A stretch of DNA of 64,000 nt from Butyrivibrio sp. AE3004 (GCF_000703165.1 NZ_JNLQ01000003.1:124001-188000), one strand, 5' to 3'; shown: positions 35,072-43,443, counted from the first letter of the stretch. Program-made: numbers and translations. Notes: generated by a model from the sequence alone, not told the origin.

Positions 35072-35302
35072 TTATGCTTCCTTAGTCAAAAGTCCAATTA
35101 TCATAGCAACAACAAGTATCGGGAATGCTATGTAAAGCAGTCCTCCAAATACCATTGCTATTAAAATGAACGGAAGGAACACAAGGAAAAATGCTACCTT
35201 GATCATACTCCAGGAAAACTTAAAAGCAAATCCTATGAGTTTTCCGATAAAACCTAATAAGCAAATCATAAAAAGTATTGTCAGTAACATGATCATCACC
35301 AT
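35072..35302 (-). CDS. small membrane protein, 74-76 aa
   Basis: Nearly the whole chain is hydrophobic, in two or three helices (MLLTILFMICLLGFIGKLIGF; WSMIKVAFFLVFLPFILI; LYIAFPILVVAMIIGLL). AGAAGG lies near ATG 35302 and ATG 35293, so the start may be either. Its 5' region carries a ~90-bp element that recurs upstream of the DUF4342 gene (41192-41285), implying common control. Function is unknown; an envelope-stress role is a guess based on that pairing. Confidence 0.7.
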   Translation of the reverse strand: MVMIMLLTILFMICLLGFIGKLIGFAFKFSWSMIKVAFFLVFLPFILIAMVFGGLLYIAFPILVVAMIIGLLTKEA

Positions 35303-35327
35303 CCTTCTATATGTACCAACGACTTTT

Positions 35328-35421
35328 TTCTGTCTATGCTCATATTTTATTCAAAAACATACATGCGTTACATATCAAGTAGAGCAAAAAATATATCTAT
35401 ATTCTCCATTCTTCGTGACTT
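35328..35421 (-). promoter_or_regulatory. duplicated upstream element, copy A
   Basis: Aligns without gaps to 41192-41285; the core 35367-35396 is identical over 30 bp in both copies. On the minus strand it includes TTGCTCTACTTGATATGTAA and then an A+T-rich -10-like stretch (TAAAAT here, TATAAT in copy B), ending 25 bp before the start codon. It is best read as a promoter with a long regulator site. Confidence 0.7.
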
Positions 35422-35456
35422 AAAAGAAAAGCAGACCACCAAAGCTGATGGCCTGC
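35422..35456 (-). terminator. terminator after the MarR-type gene
   Basis: On the minus strand GCAGGCCA pairs with TGGTCTGC (one G-T pair), followed by TTTTCTTTTA. It lies 29 bp past the marR stop and abuts the duplicated element. Confidence 0.8.
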
Positions 35457-35484
35457 CATACTATAGCATTCTATTTAGTTTTAT

Positions 35485-36009
35485 TTATTCGCTCAGCAGC
35501 TTATCCAGTAGATCTGATAGTGTTTTCTTTTCATCATCTGTAAGCTTGGAAAAGGCATCTTCAAACATTGCTGCCCTTTCATCAGCTACTTCTGTGGCTC
35601 TTGCCTGCCCCTTTTCCGTAAGAAAGAGAAGAGTTGCCCTCTTATCGGATTCATCTATCCTTCTCTCAATGTAACCGTCATCTTCCAGCTTATTTATAAG
35701 CTCCGATGTTGAAGACTGCCCTATTTTAAGTTTCTCCGAAAGGTCTTTCTGTCTGATACCTTCAGAGCTCTCAGCCATTACAACCAAAAGACGTTCTCTT
35801 GAAAGTGGTGGTCTGTGTCCATGAGGGCCGCATTCTCCAAAAGGAGGCTCTGGATGCCCGAATTCGTGAGGTCCCAGTCCTCCAAAATGAGGCTCCGGAG
35901 GGCGATGTCCGTGATCACCAAATGGCGGTTCCGGAGGTCTGTGTCCATGCGATTTTCTTGTAAATATCATCATCTTTTTCATGAGTTCCATATTTATATT
36001 GCTTTCCAT
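35485..36009 (-). CDS. MarR-family regulator with His-Pro-Gly-rich N-terminal repeats
   Basis: A 174-residue regulator. Residues about 20-68 hold degenerate repeats of the type GHRPPEPPFG, with about ten His and many Pro, followed by a normal MarR winged helix (IRQKDLSEKLKIGQSSTSEL, then DDGYIERRIDESDKRATLLF) and dimer helices. The His-rich arm could bind metal, as in other His-rich MarR proteins. Start ATG 36009 has AGGAGGAGC upstream; an in-frame ATG at 36069 lies within the operator. Two operator-like palindromes flank its promoter, so it is autoregulated. Confidence 0.88.
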   Translation of the reverse strand: MESNINMELMKKMMIFTRKSHGHRPPEPPFGDHGHRPPEPHFGGLGPHEFGHPEPPFGECGPHGHRPPLSRERLLVVMAESSEGIRQKDLSEKLKIGQSSTSELINKLEDDGYIERRIDESDKRATLLFLTEKGQARATEVADERAAMFEDAFSKLTDDEKKTLSDLLDKLLSE

Positions 36010-36055
36010 AATATGTGCTCCTCCTATAAAAAAATGAAACATATTTATATTACAA

Positions 36056-36117
36056 CGGTACCGATACATCTAATATACATCCACATGCACCCTATGTCAA
36101 TATGCATCGGTGCCGAT
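36056..36117 (-). promoter_or_regulatory. marR promoter with two operators
   Basis: The -35 TTGACA (36095-36100) and -10 TATATT (36072-36077) are 17 bp apart. CGGTACCG (36056-36063) covers the expected start of transcription and ATCGGTGCCGAT (36106-36117) lies just upstream of the -35. The two palindromes share the pattern CGGYRCCG and are centred 52 bp (about five turns) apart, as expected for cooperative autorepression. Confidence 0.8.
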
Positions 36118-36204
36118 ATATTTAAAAAAATTATAAAGAAATCCCCTGACTTCACAAAGAGAACATGGGATTAAGTGTCTTTAACTCAAGTATATAATTA
36201 TTCC

Positions 36205-36459
36205 TCAGTCAGATCTGCCTTTTTCTTCATTCATACGCTTGACGTTCGAAACTATTGTAATTATGATAATGCCCAAAAACAAACAAAATCCAACTGACTT
36301 TTCAACATCTCCTTTTAAAAGTTGGTCTACTGAGACATCAAATATTTCACTTAGTAGCTATACTCTCTGAATATCAGGATAGTTCTTATCATTTTCCCAA
36401 TTTGAAATTGTCTGTCTTAAAACATAAAGCTTTTCAGCTAATACATCTTGGTTGAGGTT
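36205..36459 (-). pseudogene. XRE-family regulator remnant with in-frame stop
   Basis: The frame reads as a helix-turn-helix (NLNQDVLAEKLYVLRQTISN, WENDKNYPDI), then TAG where family members have LLLLS, then LSEIFDVSVDQLLKGD, a membrane helix (GFCLFLGIIIITIV) and a basic tail. The start is missing; the frame begins inside the 3' end of the acetyltransferase gene, in another frame. It is a clear dead copy of a common membrane-tethered XRE regulator. Confidence 0.85.
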
Positions 36460-37048
36460 TTACACTCTCCTCAATATGCTCTTCATCCCCCAAACACTCT
36501 ATATTTTTCTCCACTATATCCCTTGAAAAAACCGCACCGTAAAAAGCCTTGTACATCTCCCACAACTTTTCTTTGGATCTGATACTGTTATTCTCAAGCA
36601 CAAGTATGATAAATGGAACTCCAAAACACCTCACCCGAAGCCCGTAATCAATGCATCCGTTCCTTTCATAAAACCCGATGCGCCTTGCCTGAAGCTCTTT
36701 AAGATCACGTTCTTTAGTATAAGCAGGATCTTCTACCTCTAGGATAATTAGCCCGGCTCCAGACATATATTCACGAAGCAGTCTAATGATTTCACTGCCA
36801 AGACCTTTATTCCTATACTTAGGATAAACAGCAAGGTAATCTACAAGAAAGTTCATTCCCTGCTTCACAAGAAATGCATATCCTATTATCTCAGACTCTA
36901 TAAAAAGTCCCAGACACTCATATATTCCATCATCAACCGCTTTGAGGATGACCGAAAGCTTTTTAAGCTCATCCTTGATAAAATCGTGAACCATCCGTTC
37001 CTGATATATAGTTGTTATCTCAGCGCTTCGAAGCTGCTTTATCTTCAT
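36434..37048 (-). CDS. GNAT-family N-acetyltransferase
   Basis: A 204-residue protein with the GNAT core: MNFLVDYLAVYPKYRNKGLGSEIIRLL contains the acetyl-CoA loop (YRNKGLGSE), followed by LIILEVEDP and the RIGFYERNGC strand. The last residues (SVKPQPRCIS) run out of frame into the XRE remnant, so the natural C-terminus has probably been replaced. AAGGAGAGG precedes ATG 37048. Substrate unknown. Confidence 0.85.
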   Translation of the reverse strand: MKIKQLRSAEITTIYQERMVHDFIKDELKKLSVILKAVDDGIYECLGLFIESEIIGYAFLVKQGMNFLVDYLAVYPKYRNKGLGSEIIRLLREYMSGAGLIILEVEDPAYTKERDLKELQARRIGFYERNGCIDYGLRVRCFGVPFIILVLENNSIRSKEKLWEMYKAFYGAVFSRDIVEKNIECLGDEEHIEESVKPQPRCIS

Positions 37049-37103
37049 CTGATTGTATCCTCTCCTTCAAGCAGAAAATAAATGCTTCCCATACCGGTTC
37101 CTC

Positions 37104-39101
37104 TTATTCTGAAGCCTCACAAAGAGCCTTAAGGGCTAATTTCAAAGGATGATCCTCACTAAGCGTTTTTCCGAAATCCTCCTCCGCCTTGTCTATGATC
37201 TTGCACTTCTCATTTACCATATCCTTTATAAGCGATTCAAGAGCTTTATCAGGACTTTCAGAATTATTGATTCCTGTATAAAGGATCTGCATAACAAAGC
37301 CCAGGGTTGATGATGTGTAATATTGCCCTGTAAACTGATTGGCGTTCTCTATACAGGTAGGTTCAAAGATTGGTGTGTTTATTGAATTTGTAAGGAATAC
37401 CACAACCATATTGTTTTCAAAATCTATCATGCTGAGAGTGCCTGTCCAGCCCTGATGTCCTATGGTACTCTCCGGAGACTGTGTTCCGAAATACCATACT
37501 CTCTTATCATCAGCCTCTCTCCACCAGCCAATTCCATAATTTGGCTGACCTCCAACCTGAGGAGCTATGGACAAGTCTCTTGTATTTTTCGTAAAATATG
37601 CGTTATTGCCATATCCGCCACTAATCATGACAGATGCAAGCTTTGCAAGATCTGTAGCATTAGCAAAAAGACCGGCGTGCCCTGATATACCTTCCATGGT
37701 GTAATAGCATTCTTCATCATGAACTTCCCCCTGAATAGTTTTTGGTCCTGACACCGGGGAAGTCTACGATTCCGTCCCTGGTATTTCCGCGCAATTCAGT
37801 TGCTGCGCAGTCGTCTTTCGTAAAACCGTTATCAAGCGGATTGTAGGTTATATGGTCGAGTCCCATAGGATTCCAGAAAGTCTCTTTAAGAAATGTGTTT
37901 AAATCTTTGCCTGTTACCTTCTCTACCATCAGTCCAAGGAGCATATAATCTATATCGGAATATCTTGTCGCCGTGCGAGGCTCATTCATAAGCGGTGTGC
38001 GGCATATTCCCTCACTGTAGACCTTTTCCTTGTTCGCATTTTTCACATATAGCTCATTGTCCACATCAAAAGTAAGCTTCTGATTTATGGTGTCGTATTT
38101 ATCGTTATGATAATGTCCGCTATCGGGGAAACCTGCCTGATGCATCAGAAGATCCTTTACAGTAATGCTTCTCTTCCACTCTTTTATGGTATCAAGCCCC
38201 GGATAATTACCTTCAAAGCTTGCAAAATCAACCTCAAGAGTTTCATCAGCAAATTCATCACCCAAAATATCTACAACCTTTGTATCCAGCGTAATTTCGT
38301 CCTTATCAATAAGATATTGAATAGCATATGCTATCGAATACATCTTGGTATTTGATGCAAGGTCATACAATGTCTCATTTGTTACAGCGGTGCCTTTTCT
38401 TAGCCTATTCCCATTTTGATCATAGGAATTCTCTAAGCCCCATGCGTTCTGATAAACCAATCTCCCGTCTTTGATAATTGCAAGTTGAGCACTGGTAAAG
38501 CCGTTGTCTATATCAGACTGAATAATTCTGTCTATTAGCTCGAGCGGTTTTTTATCAATACCCACATCATATAATGCACCTTCTATAACAATCGGGTATG
38601 GGATTTTAACTGCTATTTTATCTTCTGGATCTTTGGAGCTGACATTACTTATCTGAATGGTATTAGTTCCATTAAGTGATAGCCCCGTAATATCGAGTTC
38701 ATAGATGCCCGGAGTAATCCCTTCAGTATTGATAACGTGATTATTAATAAAAAGATCGAAAGACTCAATTCCCTCGTCAACCTCAAAATACAAACTGCCT
38801 GACCGGAAAATCCTGTGAAACTATACATACTGTTCATGGCCAATGTGTTATCAACATACCCGGCCTGATCCGGAAAAGACTTTTCAGCCTGCCACTCTCC
38901 TTCAGGAATACTCTCTATTCCCGCAAGTTTAAACTTTTCGCCTGTTACAGCTGATAAAGCAACAGGTGTTTCTTCTATGTTTTCAGTAGACTTTTCGTCC
39001 TGCCGATTCATAGTATATGCTATTATACCAATCACTGCTAAAAGAGATATTGACGCAACTGTAACCCTTACATTTAGCTTTGATAATATAAACTTTGACA
39101 T
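37104..39101 (-). pseudogene. serine beta-lactamase-like hydrolase (PBP4B-like), two frameshifts
   Basis: Three consecutive frames form one protein. The first (39101-38790) has an N-terminal membrane helix; the second (to about 37725) holds SNTKMYSIAY with the SxxK nucleophile and YSDIDYMLLG; the third (to 37104) holds EVHDEECYYTMEGISGHAGLF and the HQGWTGT motif in place of KTG. Shift one lies near 38795-38805 (one base missing after GGTCAG). Shift two lies in an AAAAA run near 37740, where four A would restore the frame. Full-length homologues resemble E. coli YfeW. The promoter has the tandem 11-bp box (39169-39190). Sequencing error at the A-run is possible, but two independent errors are less likely. 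Confidence 0.8.
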
Positions 39102-39154
39102 GCTTTGCTATCCCCCTATTTTTGGCTCTTTTTCTGAGATGCTATTATATTTTT

Positions 39155-39190
39155 ATATTAGCAAAACATGTCCAACAAATGTCCTATAAA
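39155..39190 (-). promoter_or_regulatory. tandem 11-bp activator box and -10, copy 1
   Basis: On the minus strand the two 11-mers are TTTATAGGACA and TTTGTTGGACA (39190-39169), then 8 bp, then the -10 TAATAT (39160-39155). It drives the frameshifted serine-hydrolase gene (ATG 39101). Three more copies with identical spacing occur in the window. Confidence 0.8.
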
Positions 39191-39288
39191 TCATGTTGTT
39201 TCTTTTTCTACAACAGTTGTATGAATTCCTCACCATTTGCATTAGTTGTACTACAACCGCATAAAATAGTTGTCATGATCACAGAATA

Positions 39289-39330
39289 TAAAAATCGCCA
39301 CTCCAATGATCTCAGATCATTAAAGTGACG
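39289..39330 (-). terminator. terminator after the secreted protein gene at 39361
   Basis: A long near-perfect stem (outer CGTCACTTTAATGATC against GATCATTGGAGTGGCG, with G-T pairs) is followed on the minus strand by ATTTTTATAT. It lies 31 bp past the stop at 39361. Confidence 0.85.
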
Positions 39331-39360
39331 ATTCTTTATTCTTCCGTATATTATAATTAT

Positions 39361-40488
39361 TTACCGCTTTGATTTTTTTGATGCAACAAGGCTCCAATTG
39401 GAATATGTCTTTTCATTTCCATTCTGTGAATAAGCTCTTACGCGTACATATATTTTCTTTCCACGGAGCTTTTTGGGTAATGTTATGGTTGTCTTATTTG
39501 AATCCTTACCCACACTATAGTTCTTAGTAGTTCCTTTGAAATTCTTTTTGTTTGAAACCTGAATTTCATATCCGTCTACATTTGCGGCCTTCTTGAAACT
39601 AACAATAACTTTGCCCTTTTTCTTTACCTTTAGTCCTGGCTTAGTGTTAATCAGATCTTTTGCACTTTTATTAATATCTTCTGACTGTCCCAAAACAATC
39701 TGATAAGAACAAATACCGTCTTTATTATAGGCACTGTTATATCTTTCTACATAAACATAATATGTGCCGGCAGAAACCGTTGTACTTGCTGTGGGACCAC
39801 CATTGCCGCAAAACTTATCAATAAGTCTTTTATCATTCTCATCCAGTAGGAACATAGTCGTTCCATAACCTCTATACTCTGTCTGGAAAAATGTAACTGT
39901 AGTTTTTCCATCAACAGTAAATTTGTACCAGTCTACTGCATTATTTATACCAATCAATCCATGGTAGGTATTACCACCGGAAATAGCTGATGCCAGATTC
40001 TTGGAGTCATTTCTGGTTGAACCATTGTAATATTCTTCAACAAAAGATTGGTAGTTCGAATCAGGGTCTACCGCCATAATACTAAAAGATGTATCAACCG
40101 CATCATACTTGGTATTATGAAGCAAAACATAATAGTCTCCCTTTAGAAGAGCTTCATTTTCAGAAATGTTTTCCTTATATACCGCACCTACCTGATTACC
40201 TGTTGAATCATATATAAAAATCTGTTCCGTAGTATGTTTAACATTAACAATATATGATTTATCCAATGTCAGCTTATACCACTTATCTTCTCTCGCATTT
40301 AATTTGTAATTGACTTGAGTTCCCAAAGTATAGCTTTCAGCGGAGTAATCAACATTAGCAGCTTTTGCTGTTATAGACCCATTCGGAGCAACTATAGTTC
40401 CAAATAGCGCTGACGCAGTAATCACCGCAGATGCCGCTAATCCATATAAAATGGTACTTAATTTTGTAAAACGCTTTAATTCCCTCAT
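39361..40488 (-). CDS. secreted protein with prepeptidase-like and Fn3-like domains
   Basis: A 375-residue exported protein: signal peptide (residues 1-43, ending ITAKA-AN), two beta-sandwich units resembling bacterial pre-peptidase C-terminal domains (about 45-145 and 165-270; each has DKWYKLTL / VDWYKFTV and GTYYVYVERYN), and a Lys-rich fibronectin-type domain (about 285-375; VDGYEIQVSNKKNF, KKIYVRVRAYS). No catalytic domain is present, so an adhesive or carbohydrate/protein-binding role is likely. AATGGGAGG precedes ATG 40488; a strong terminator follows. Confidence 0.8.
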   Translation of the reverse strand: MRELKRFTKLSTILYGLAASAVITASALFGTIVAPNGSITAKAANVDYSAESYTLGTQVNYKLNAREDKWYKLTLDKSYIVNVKHTTEQIFIYDSTGNQVGAVYKENISENEALLKGDYYVLLHNTKYDAVDTSFSIMAVDPDSNYQSFVEEYYNGSTRNDSKNLASAISGGNTYHGLIGINNAVDWYKFTVDGKTTVTFFQTEYRGYGTTMFLLDENDKRLIDKFCGNGGPTASTTVSAGTYYVYVERYNSAYNKDGICSYQIVLGQSEDINKSAKDLINTKPGLKVKKKGKVIVSFKKAANVDGYEIQVSNKKNFKGTTKNYSVGKDSNKTTITLPKKLRGKKIYVRVRAYSQNGNEKTYSNWSLVASKKSKR

Positions 40489-40660
40489 ACAATCCTCCCA
40501 TTGTGTTAAATAATCTATTAAACATATTTCAATATCATCATTTCCCCATATAGCAGATGATATCTTTTAGTTTAATATGCTAATTTTAAATGTAACATAT
40601 AGGGCTGTCATATTTCAAGTTAGCCTCTGATAAGCGCCCGCTTTCATCCAGGTGATTCCA

Positions 40661-40700
40661 ATAAAAGAAGCAGGTCCTCTCACATAGATAACGACCTGCT
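40661..40700 (-). terminator. terminator after the DUF4342 gene
   Basis: AGCAGGTC pairs with GACCTGCT around a 16-base loop, followed on the minus strand by TCTTTTAT. It lies 48 bp past the stop at 40748. Confidence 0.75.
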
Positions 40701-40747
40701 CTTCCCAAATGATATATAAGTTTCCTCGTTTTCCTCTTTTTTCCGAC

Positions 40748-41137
40748 TTACTTAATCTCGTCCTTAGTTCCGTCCTTTTTTACTACAACAAGCTTGCATC
40801 CAAACCCAAATGCGGTGACAGCGCCTGCAATAAGTGCCCAGGGAGCTGCTGCAAGACCAAGAATACCGCCAATGATACCTACATTAACAGGTACACTTAA
40901 CACAATCTCCTCATCCTTAAGAATCTGGACTCTGTCTGCATTACCTTCTTCAACAACCGCCTTAACTTTATCGATGAGCTTCTGTACATCCTCTTCAAGC
41001 TCGCAAACCTTTGGCTGGAGATCCTTTATAGCCTTCTCCGCATCGCCGCTTGCCTTTAAAAGGGCCTCTTTTGCAGCCGCATAGTCAACTCCTGCCTGAT
41101 TCATTACCTTTTCAATTGCTTCAAGTGTTATTTTCAT
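40748..41137 (-). CDS. DUF4342 protein with UBA-like N-terminus
   Basis: A 129-residue protein. Residues 1-40 form a UBA/TS-N-like helical unit (EAIEKVMNQAGVDYAAAKEAL), followed by an acidic helix and a DUF4342 membrane region (VGIIGGILGLAAAPWALIAG) with strands ILKDEEIVLSVPV before and KLVVVKKDG after. Function is unknown; such genes often occur with envelope-stress genes. Start ATG 41137 has AGGAGGAAG upstream; an earlier in-frame start at 41164 lacks one. Its leader carries copy B of the duplicated element. Confidence 0.85.
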   Translation of the reverse strand: MKITLEAIEKVMNQAGVDYAAAKEALLKASGDAEKAIKDLQPKVCELEEDVQKLIDKVKAVVEEGNADRVQILKDEEIVLSVPVNVGIIGGILGLAAAPWALIAGAVTAFGFGCKLVVVKKDGTKDEIK

Positions 41138-41191
41138 AATATTCTTCCTCCTGATAAAAAACATATTACAATGTGTTACTCAACAACTGTT

Positions 41192-41285
41192 TCCTGTCTA
41201 TAGTCACATTATAAGTAAAAACATGTATCTGTTACATATCAAGTAGAGCAAAAAATATATCCATATTTTTCATTCTTTGTGACTT
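41192..41285 (-). promoter_or_regulatory. duplicated upstream element, copy B
   Basis: Gap-free match to 35328-35421 with a 30-bp identical core at 41231-41260. On the minus strand a good -10 (TATAAT, 41207-41212) follows the conserved stretch. Lies 55 bp upstream of ATG 41137. Confidence 0.7.
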
Positions 41286-41361
41286 ATAGGAAATACCGCC
41301 ACCTATACTGAAAATTAGCCAAAACTATAGCAAAGATCGATAAATAGAAAACACGGTGATC

Positions 41362-41706
41362 TTAGAAATTGTTTCCATTCCATCCCCAATCGTCGGATCC
41401 GAAATATCGGATATACATATGATCAGGTGCTACTCCAAGAATATCCCTGTAAATGCCTGTCAATTCCTTTGTCATCCTTCCATATATCTCTGATGAAGCA
41501 CCTCCATAAATCTTAACCTCGATAAATGCTGTGGGCTGAGAATCGTCTCCTCTGAAATACATTGGTACATCCCCCTCAATTGCAAGCATGAGCCAGCTTT
41601 CACTCTTTCCCGGGATTATCGTAATTGCTTGTCCGAGACGCTCCTTGAGCTGTATTTCTTTTTCTTTTGATACTGTTACATTTGTCTTTGTTGAAATAAA
41701 TGGCAT
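41362..41706 (-). CDS. MIF/phenylpyruvate tautomerase-like protein
   Basis: A 114-residue protein of the macrophage-migration-inhibitory-factor fold. The catalytic Pro follows the initiator Met (MPFISTKTNV); GKSESWLMLAIEGDVPMYF and IYGGASSEIYGRM are the other family blocks. It should act as a homotrimeric keto-enol tautomerase; the physiological substrate is unknown. CAGGAGG precedes ATG 41706. Confidence 0.9.
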   Translation of the reverse strand: MPFISTKTNVTVSKEKEIQLKERLGQAITIIPGKSESWLMLAIEGDVPMYFRGDDSQPTAFIEVKIYGGASSEIYGRMTKELTGIYRDILGVAPDHMYIRYFGSDDWGWNGNNF

Positions 41707-41780
41707 ACCTCATTATCCTCCTGTACCTTACACGCATGAAATATAGTTGTTATCTAAGCATTTAGAAGCTGCTTAATTTT

Positions 41781-42086
41781 TTATTGATCCAATACCTCAG
41801 CAACTGCTCTTCCAAGCTTACGCTTTATCCGATCCAGCTCATTGTTGATCTCTTTCATCTTGTCATCATCCTTATTATAAACATAAAATTCAGACAATCC
41901 TTCTCTGGGTGGATACAAAGTCCTATAACAAGCCTCGATGCAGTCGATTTTATCTTCCTCCAATGCTTCTGACTCCAGATATTCTATAGCTCCCTGAAGA
42001 GCCCTATATTGCGGTGTTATTCTGCTATCACCGTAGCTTTTAAGGAACTGTAAGAGTTCCTTAAACAATTCAAGTACTTTTTTCAT
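41781..42086 (-). CDS. hypothetical protein, 101 aa
   Basis: I do not recognise the family. The soluble 101-residue protein is mostly charged helix (ELFKELLQFLKSYGD; KMKEINNELDRIKRKLGRAV) with a central CIEACYRTLYPPREGLSEF loop. GGGGAGAA precedes ATG 42086, which supports expression. It starts 34 bp behind the lipoprotein gene at 42121, so the two may be cotranscribed. Confidence 0.65.
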   Translation of the reverse strand: MKKVLELFKELLQFLKSYGDSRITPQYRALQGAIEYLESEALEEDKIDCIEACYRTLYPPREGLSEFYVYNKDDDKMKEINNELDRIKRKLGRAVAEVLDQ

Positions 42087-42120
42087 TTCTCCCCTTGCCT
42101 TTATATATTGTTTTAAATCT

Positions 42121-42585
42121 TTATATATAATCCCTTACATTAAAAGTCTCTCCTGTCTTCTGCTCCTCATCTATTATACCCGGAACAAGCTCTGTAACAT
42201 ATGTTTCACCGGACTTTGGATTCACATAGTAGCGTATCTGAGCTGCAGTATAGGAACGGTACAACACAACAATTTCTCCATCTTCATTAGTCGAAATCTC
42301 CCAATACTCTGTGTATCCTTCAGAATTCACCTCTTCACTAAAGTCCGGATCAGTAGCCTTACAATAGTTAATTACTGCATTATATGCCTGATCTTCTGTA
42401 ATAACTGCATTTTCTTCTTCAACAGCCCCATCCTGCTCTTGTGGCTGTTCAGATTCTTCCTGCCCTATAGTATTATCTATCTGTTCAAATAATGGCTCTG
42501 TTTCTTGCGGATTATCCCTTCCACATGCAGCCAAAAGTATACCCACGCATAAGATTAATGGTAAAAAAACGTTTTTCTTTTTCAT
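42121..42585 (-). CDS. lipoprotein, PepSY-like C-terminal part
   Basis: A 154-residue lipoprotein: signal peptide with lipobox LLAAC (Cys 21), acidic low-complexity linker (about 30-60), then a small alpha/beta part beginning ITEDQAYNAVINYC and ending with the two-strand pattern QIRYYVNPKSGETYVTELVPG. The latter resembles PepSY/peptidase-propeptide domains, but the match is loose. AAGGAGAG precedes ATG 42585. Function unknown. Confidence 0.7.
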   Translation of the reverse strand: MKKKNVFLPLILCVGILLAACGRDNPQETEPLFEQIDNTIGQEESEQPQEQDGAVEEENAVITEDQAYNAVINYCKATDPDFSEEVNSEGYTEYWEISTNEDGEIVVLYRSYTAAQIRYYVNPKSGETYVTELVPGIIDEEQKTGETFNVRDYI

Positions 42586-42654
42586 AAACTAAACTCTCCT
42601 TGATACATCATCAACCCCATGCCACAAAACATCCGTATTTTCCATGTTATTTAA

Positions 42655-42939
42655 CTAAAAAGCATGAAACTTATTCCTGTTATGGCGGAAGTTTCCTGTC
42701 TTGCTATTTATCAGCTCAATTTTTGCAGCTCTTTTCATGTGTTTAATATGCCACTCCCTGCTCATGGCTTCCTCTTTCGTTTCATAAGTTTCGTAATAAA
42801 CAAGCTTTACCGGAAGTCTGTTTTTGGTATATTTTGCTCCTTTTCCTTCATTGTGAGCACGAAGCCTTTTTTCAAGATCATTGGTCCATCCGCAATAAAA
42901 AGAACCATCCGAACACTCTACTATATATGTATAATTCAT
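42655..42939 (-). CDS. GIY-YIG domain protein (UPF0213-like)
   Basis: A 94-residue stand-alone GIY-YIG nuclease-fold protein like YhbQ. YTYIVECSDGSFYCGWTNDL covers the two Tyr motifs (here YTYIVE and FYCGWT), followed by the Arg in DLEKRLRAHN, GAKYTKNRLP and the Glu helix KEEAMSREWHIKHM. Such short members are thought to act on damaged DNA or RNA. The ribosome binding site is weak. Confidence 0.85.
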   Translation of the reverse strand: MNYTYIVECSDGSFYCGWTNDLEKRLRAHNEGKGAKYTKNRLPVKLVYYETYETKEEAMSREWHIKHMKRAAKIELINSKTGNFRHNRNKFHAF

Positions 42940-42996
42940 AGCATTACTCTATATCATATTTCTATATTTTTAAAGTCAAATTCCCTTAAGCATCGT

Positions 42997-43039
42997 AAAA
43001 AAGAAGCTGCAGCCAGACTTAAACCGGATACAGCTTCTT
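42997..43039 (-). terminator. terminator of the small-lipoprotein transcript
   Basis: On the minus strand AAGAAGCTG pairs with CAGCTTCTT, followed by TTTT. It ends the transcript that begins at the tandem-box promoter near 43444 and carries the lipoprotein at 43228-43374 plus a ~190-nt tail. Confidence 0.75.
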
Positions 43040-43204
43040 TTATGTAACTCTGATACCGTTGGGTGAAGCACACGCCGCCCTTGATACCTTTTCCCCCTCA
43101 ATCGAACCGCAGGATCGGTTTCCTCGTTTAGGTAAAGCATCGCTACCATGACTGAAAACCTTTTTCATCACCTTCGTCTCAGCTTCAACCGGCATTTCTG
43201 CCAT
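43040..43204 (-). other. possible 54-aa frame or structured 3' tail
   Basis: An ATG at 43204 opens a 54-codon frame (MAEMPVEAETKVMKKVFSH at the start), but there is no ribosome binding site. The same DNA contains local pairings (CTGA/TCAG around GGTGATG) and the string GGTAGCGA followed 20 bases later by GGAAAC, which recurs at 59230-59260 in a copy with no such frame. An RNA function is therefore at least as likely as a protein. Confidence 0.3.
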
Positions 43205-43227
43205 AAGCTAAAACTTGTGCTGGTTCC

Positions 43228-43374
43228 TTATCCATAAATATCGGCCCAAACACCGACATATAGCTGGCTGGTTATTGATTCTGTGACATTTGAAGCTGAC
43301 ATAGTACTGCAACCTGTAAACATCACCAGCATAGCCAGAATTGAAACAACTGTAAGCATTTTACTTTTATTCAT
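43228..43374 (-). CDS. small lipoprotein, 48 aa
   Basis: ATG 43374 is preceded by GGGGGAGAG. The 48-residue frame has a signal peptide (MNKSKMLTVVSILAMLVM) with lipobox FTGC and a mature part of only 27 residues ending VWADIYG. I know no named family. It has its own promoter with a tandem 11-bp box (43458-43479), a leader related to that at 59141-59215, and a terminator at 42997-43039. Confidence 0.7.
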   Translation of the reverse strand: MNKSKMLTVVSILAMLVMFTGCSTMSASNVTESITSQLYVGVWADIYG

Positions 43375-43443
43375 CGTAACTCTCCCCCTCATAAGAGTGC
43401 ACGTGTCAATAATGTTAACTGCTTTATTTGCTTCTCTGGTAAC

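Noticed and set aside
43040..43230. c-di-GMP (GEMM) or TPP riboswitch suggested by GGTAGCGA, CTGAGA and the c-di-GMP neighbourhood
   Set aside because: The conserved cores of those riboswitches (for GEMM the GGGCAAACC and ACGCAAAGCC strings) are missing, and the segment lies after, not before, the gene.
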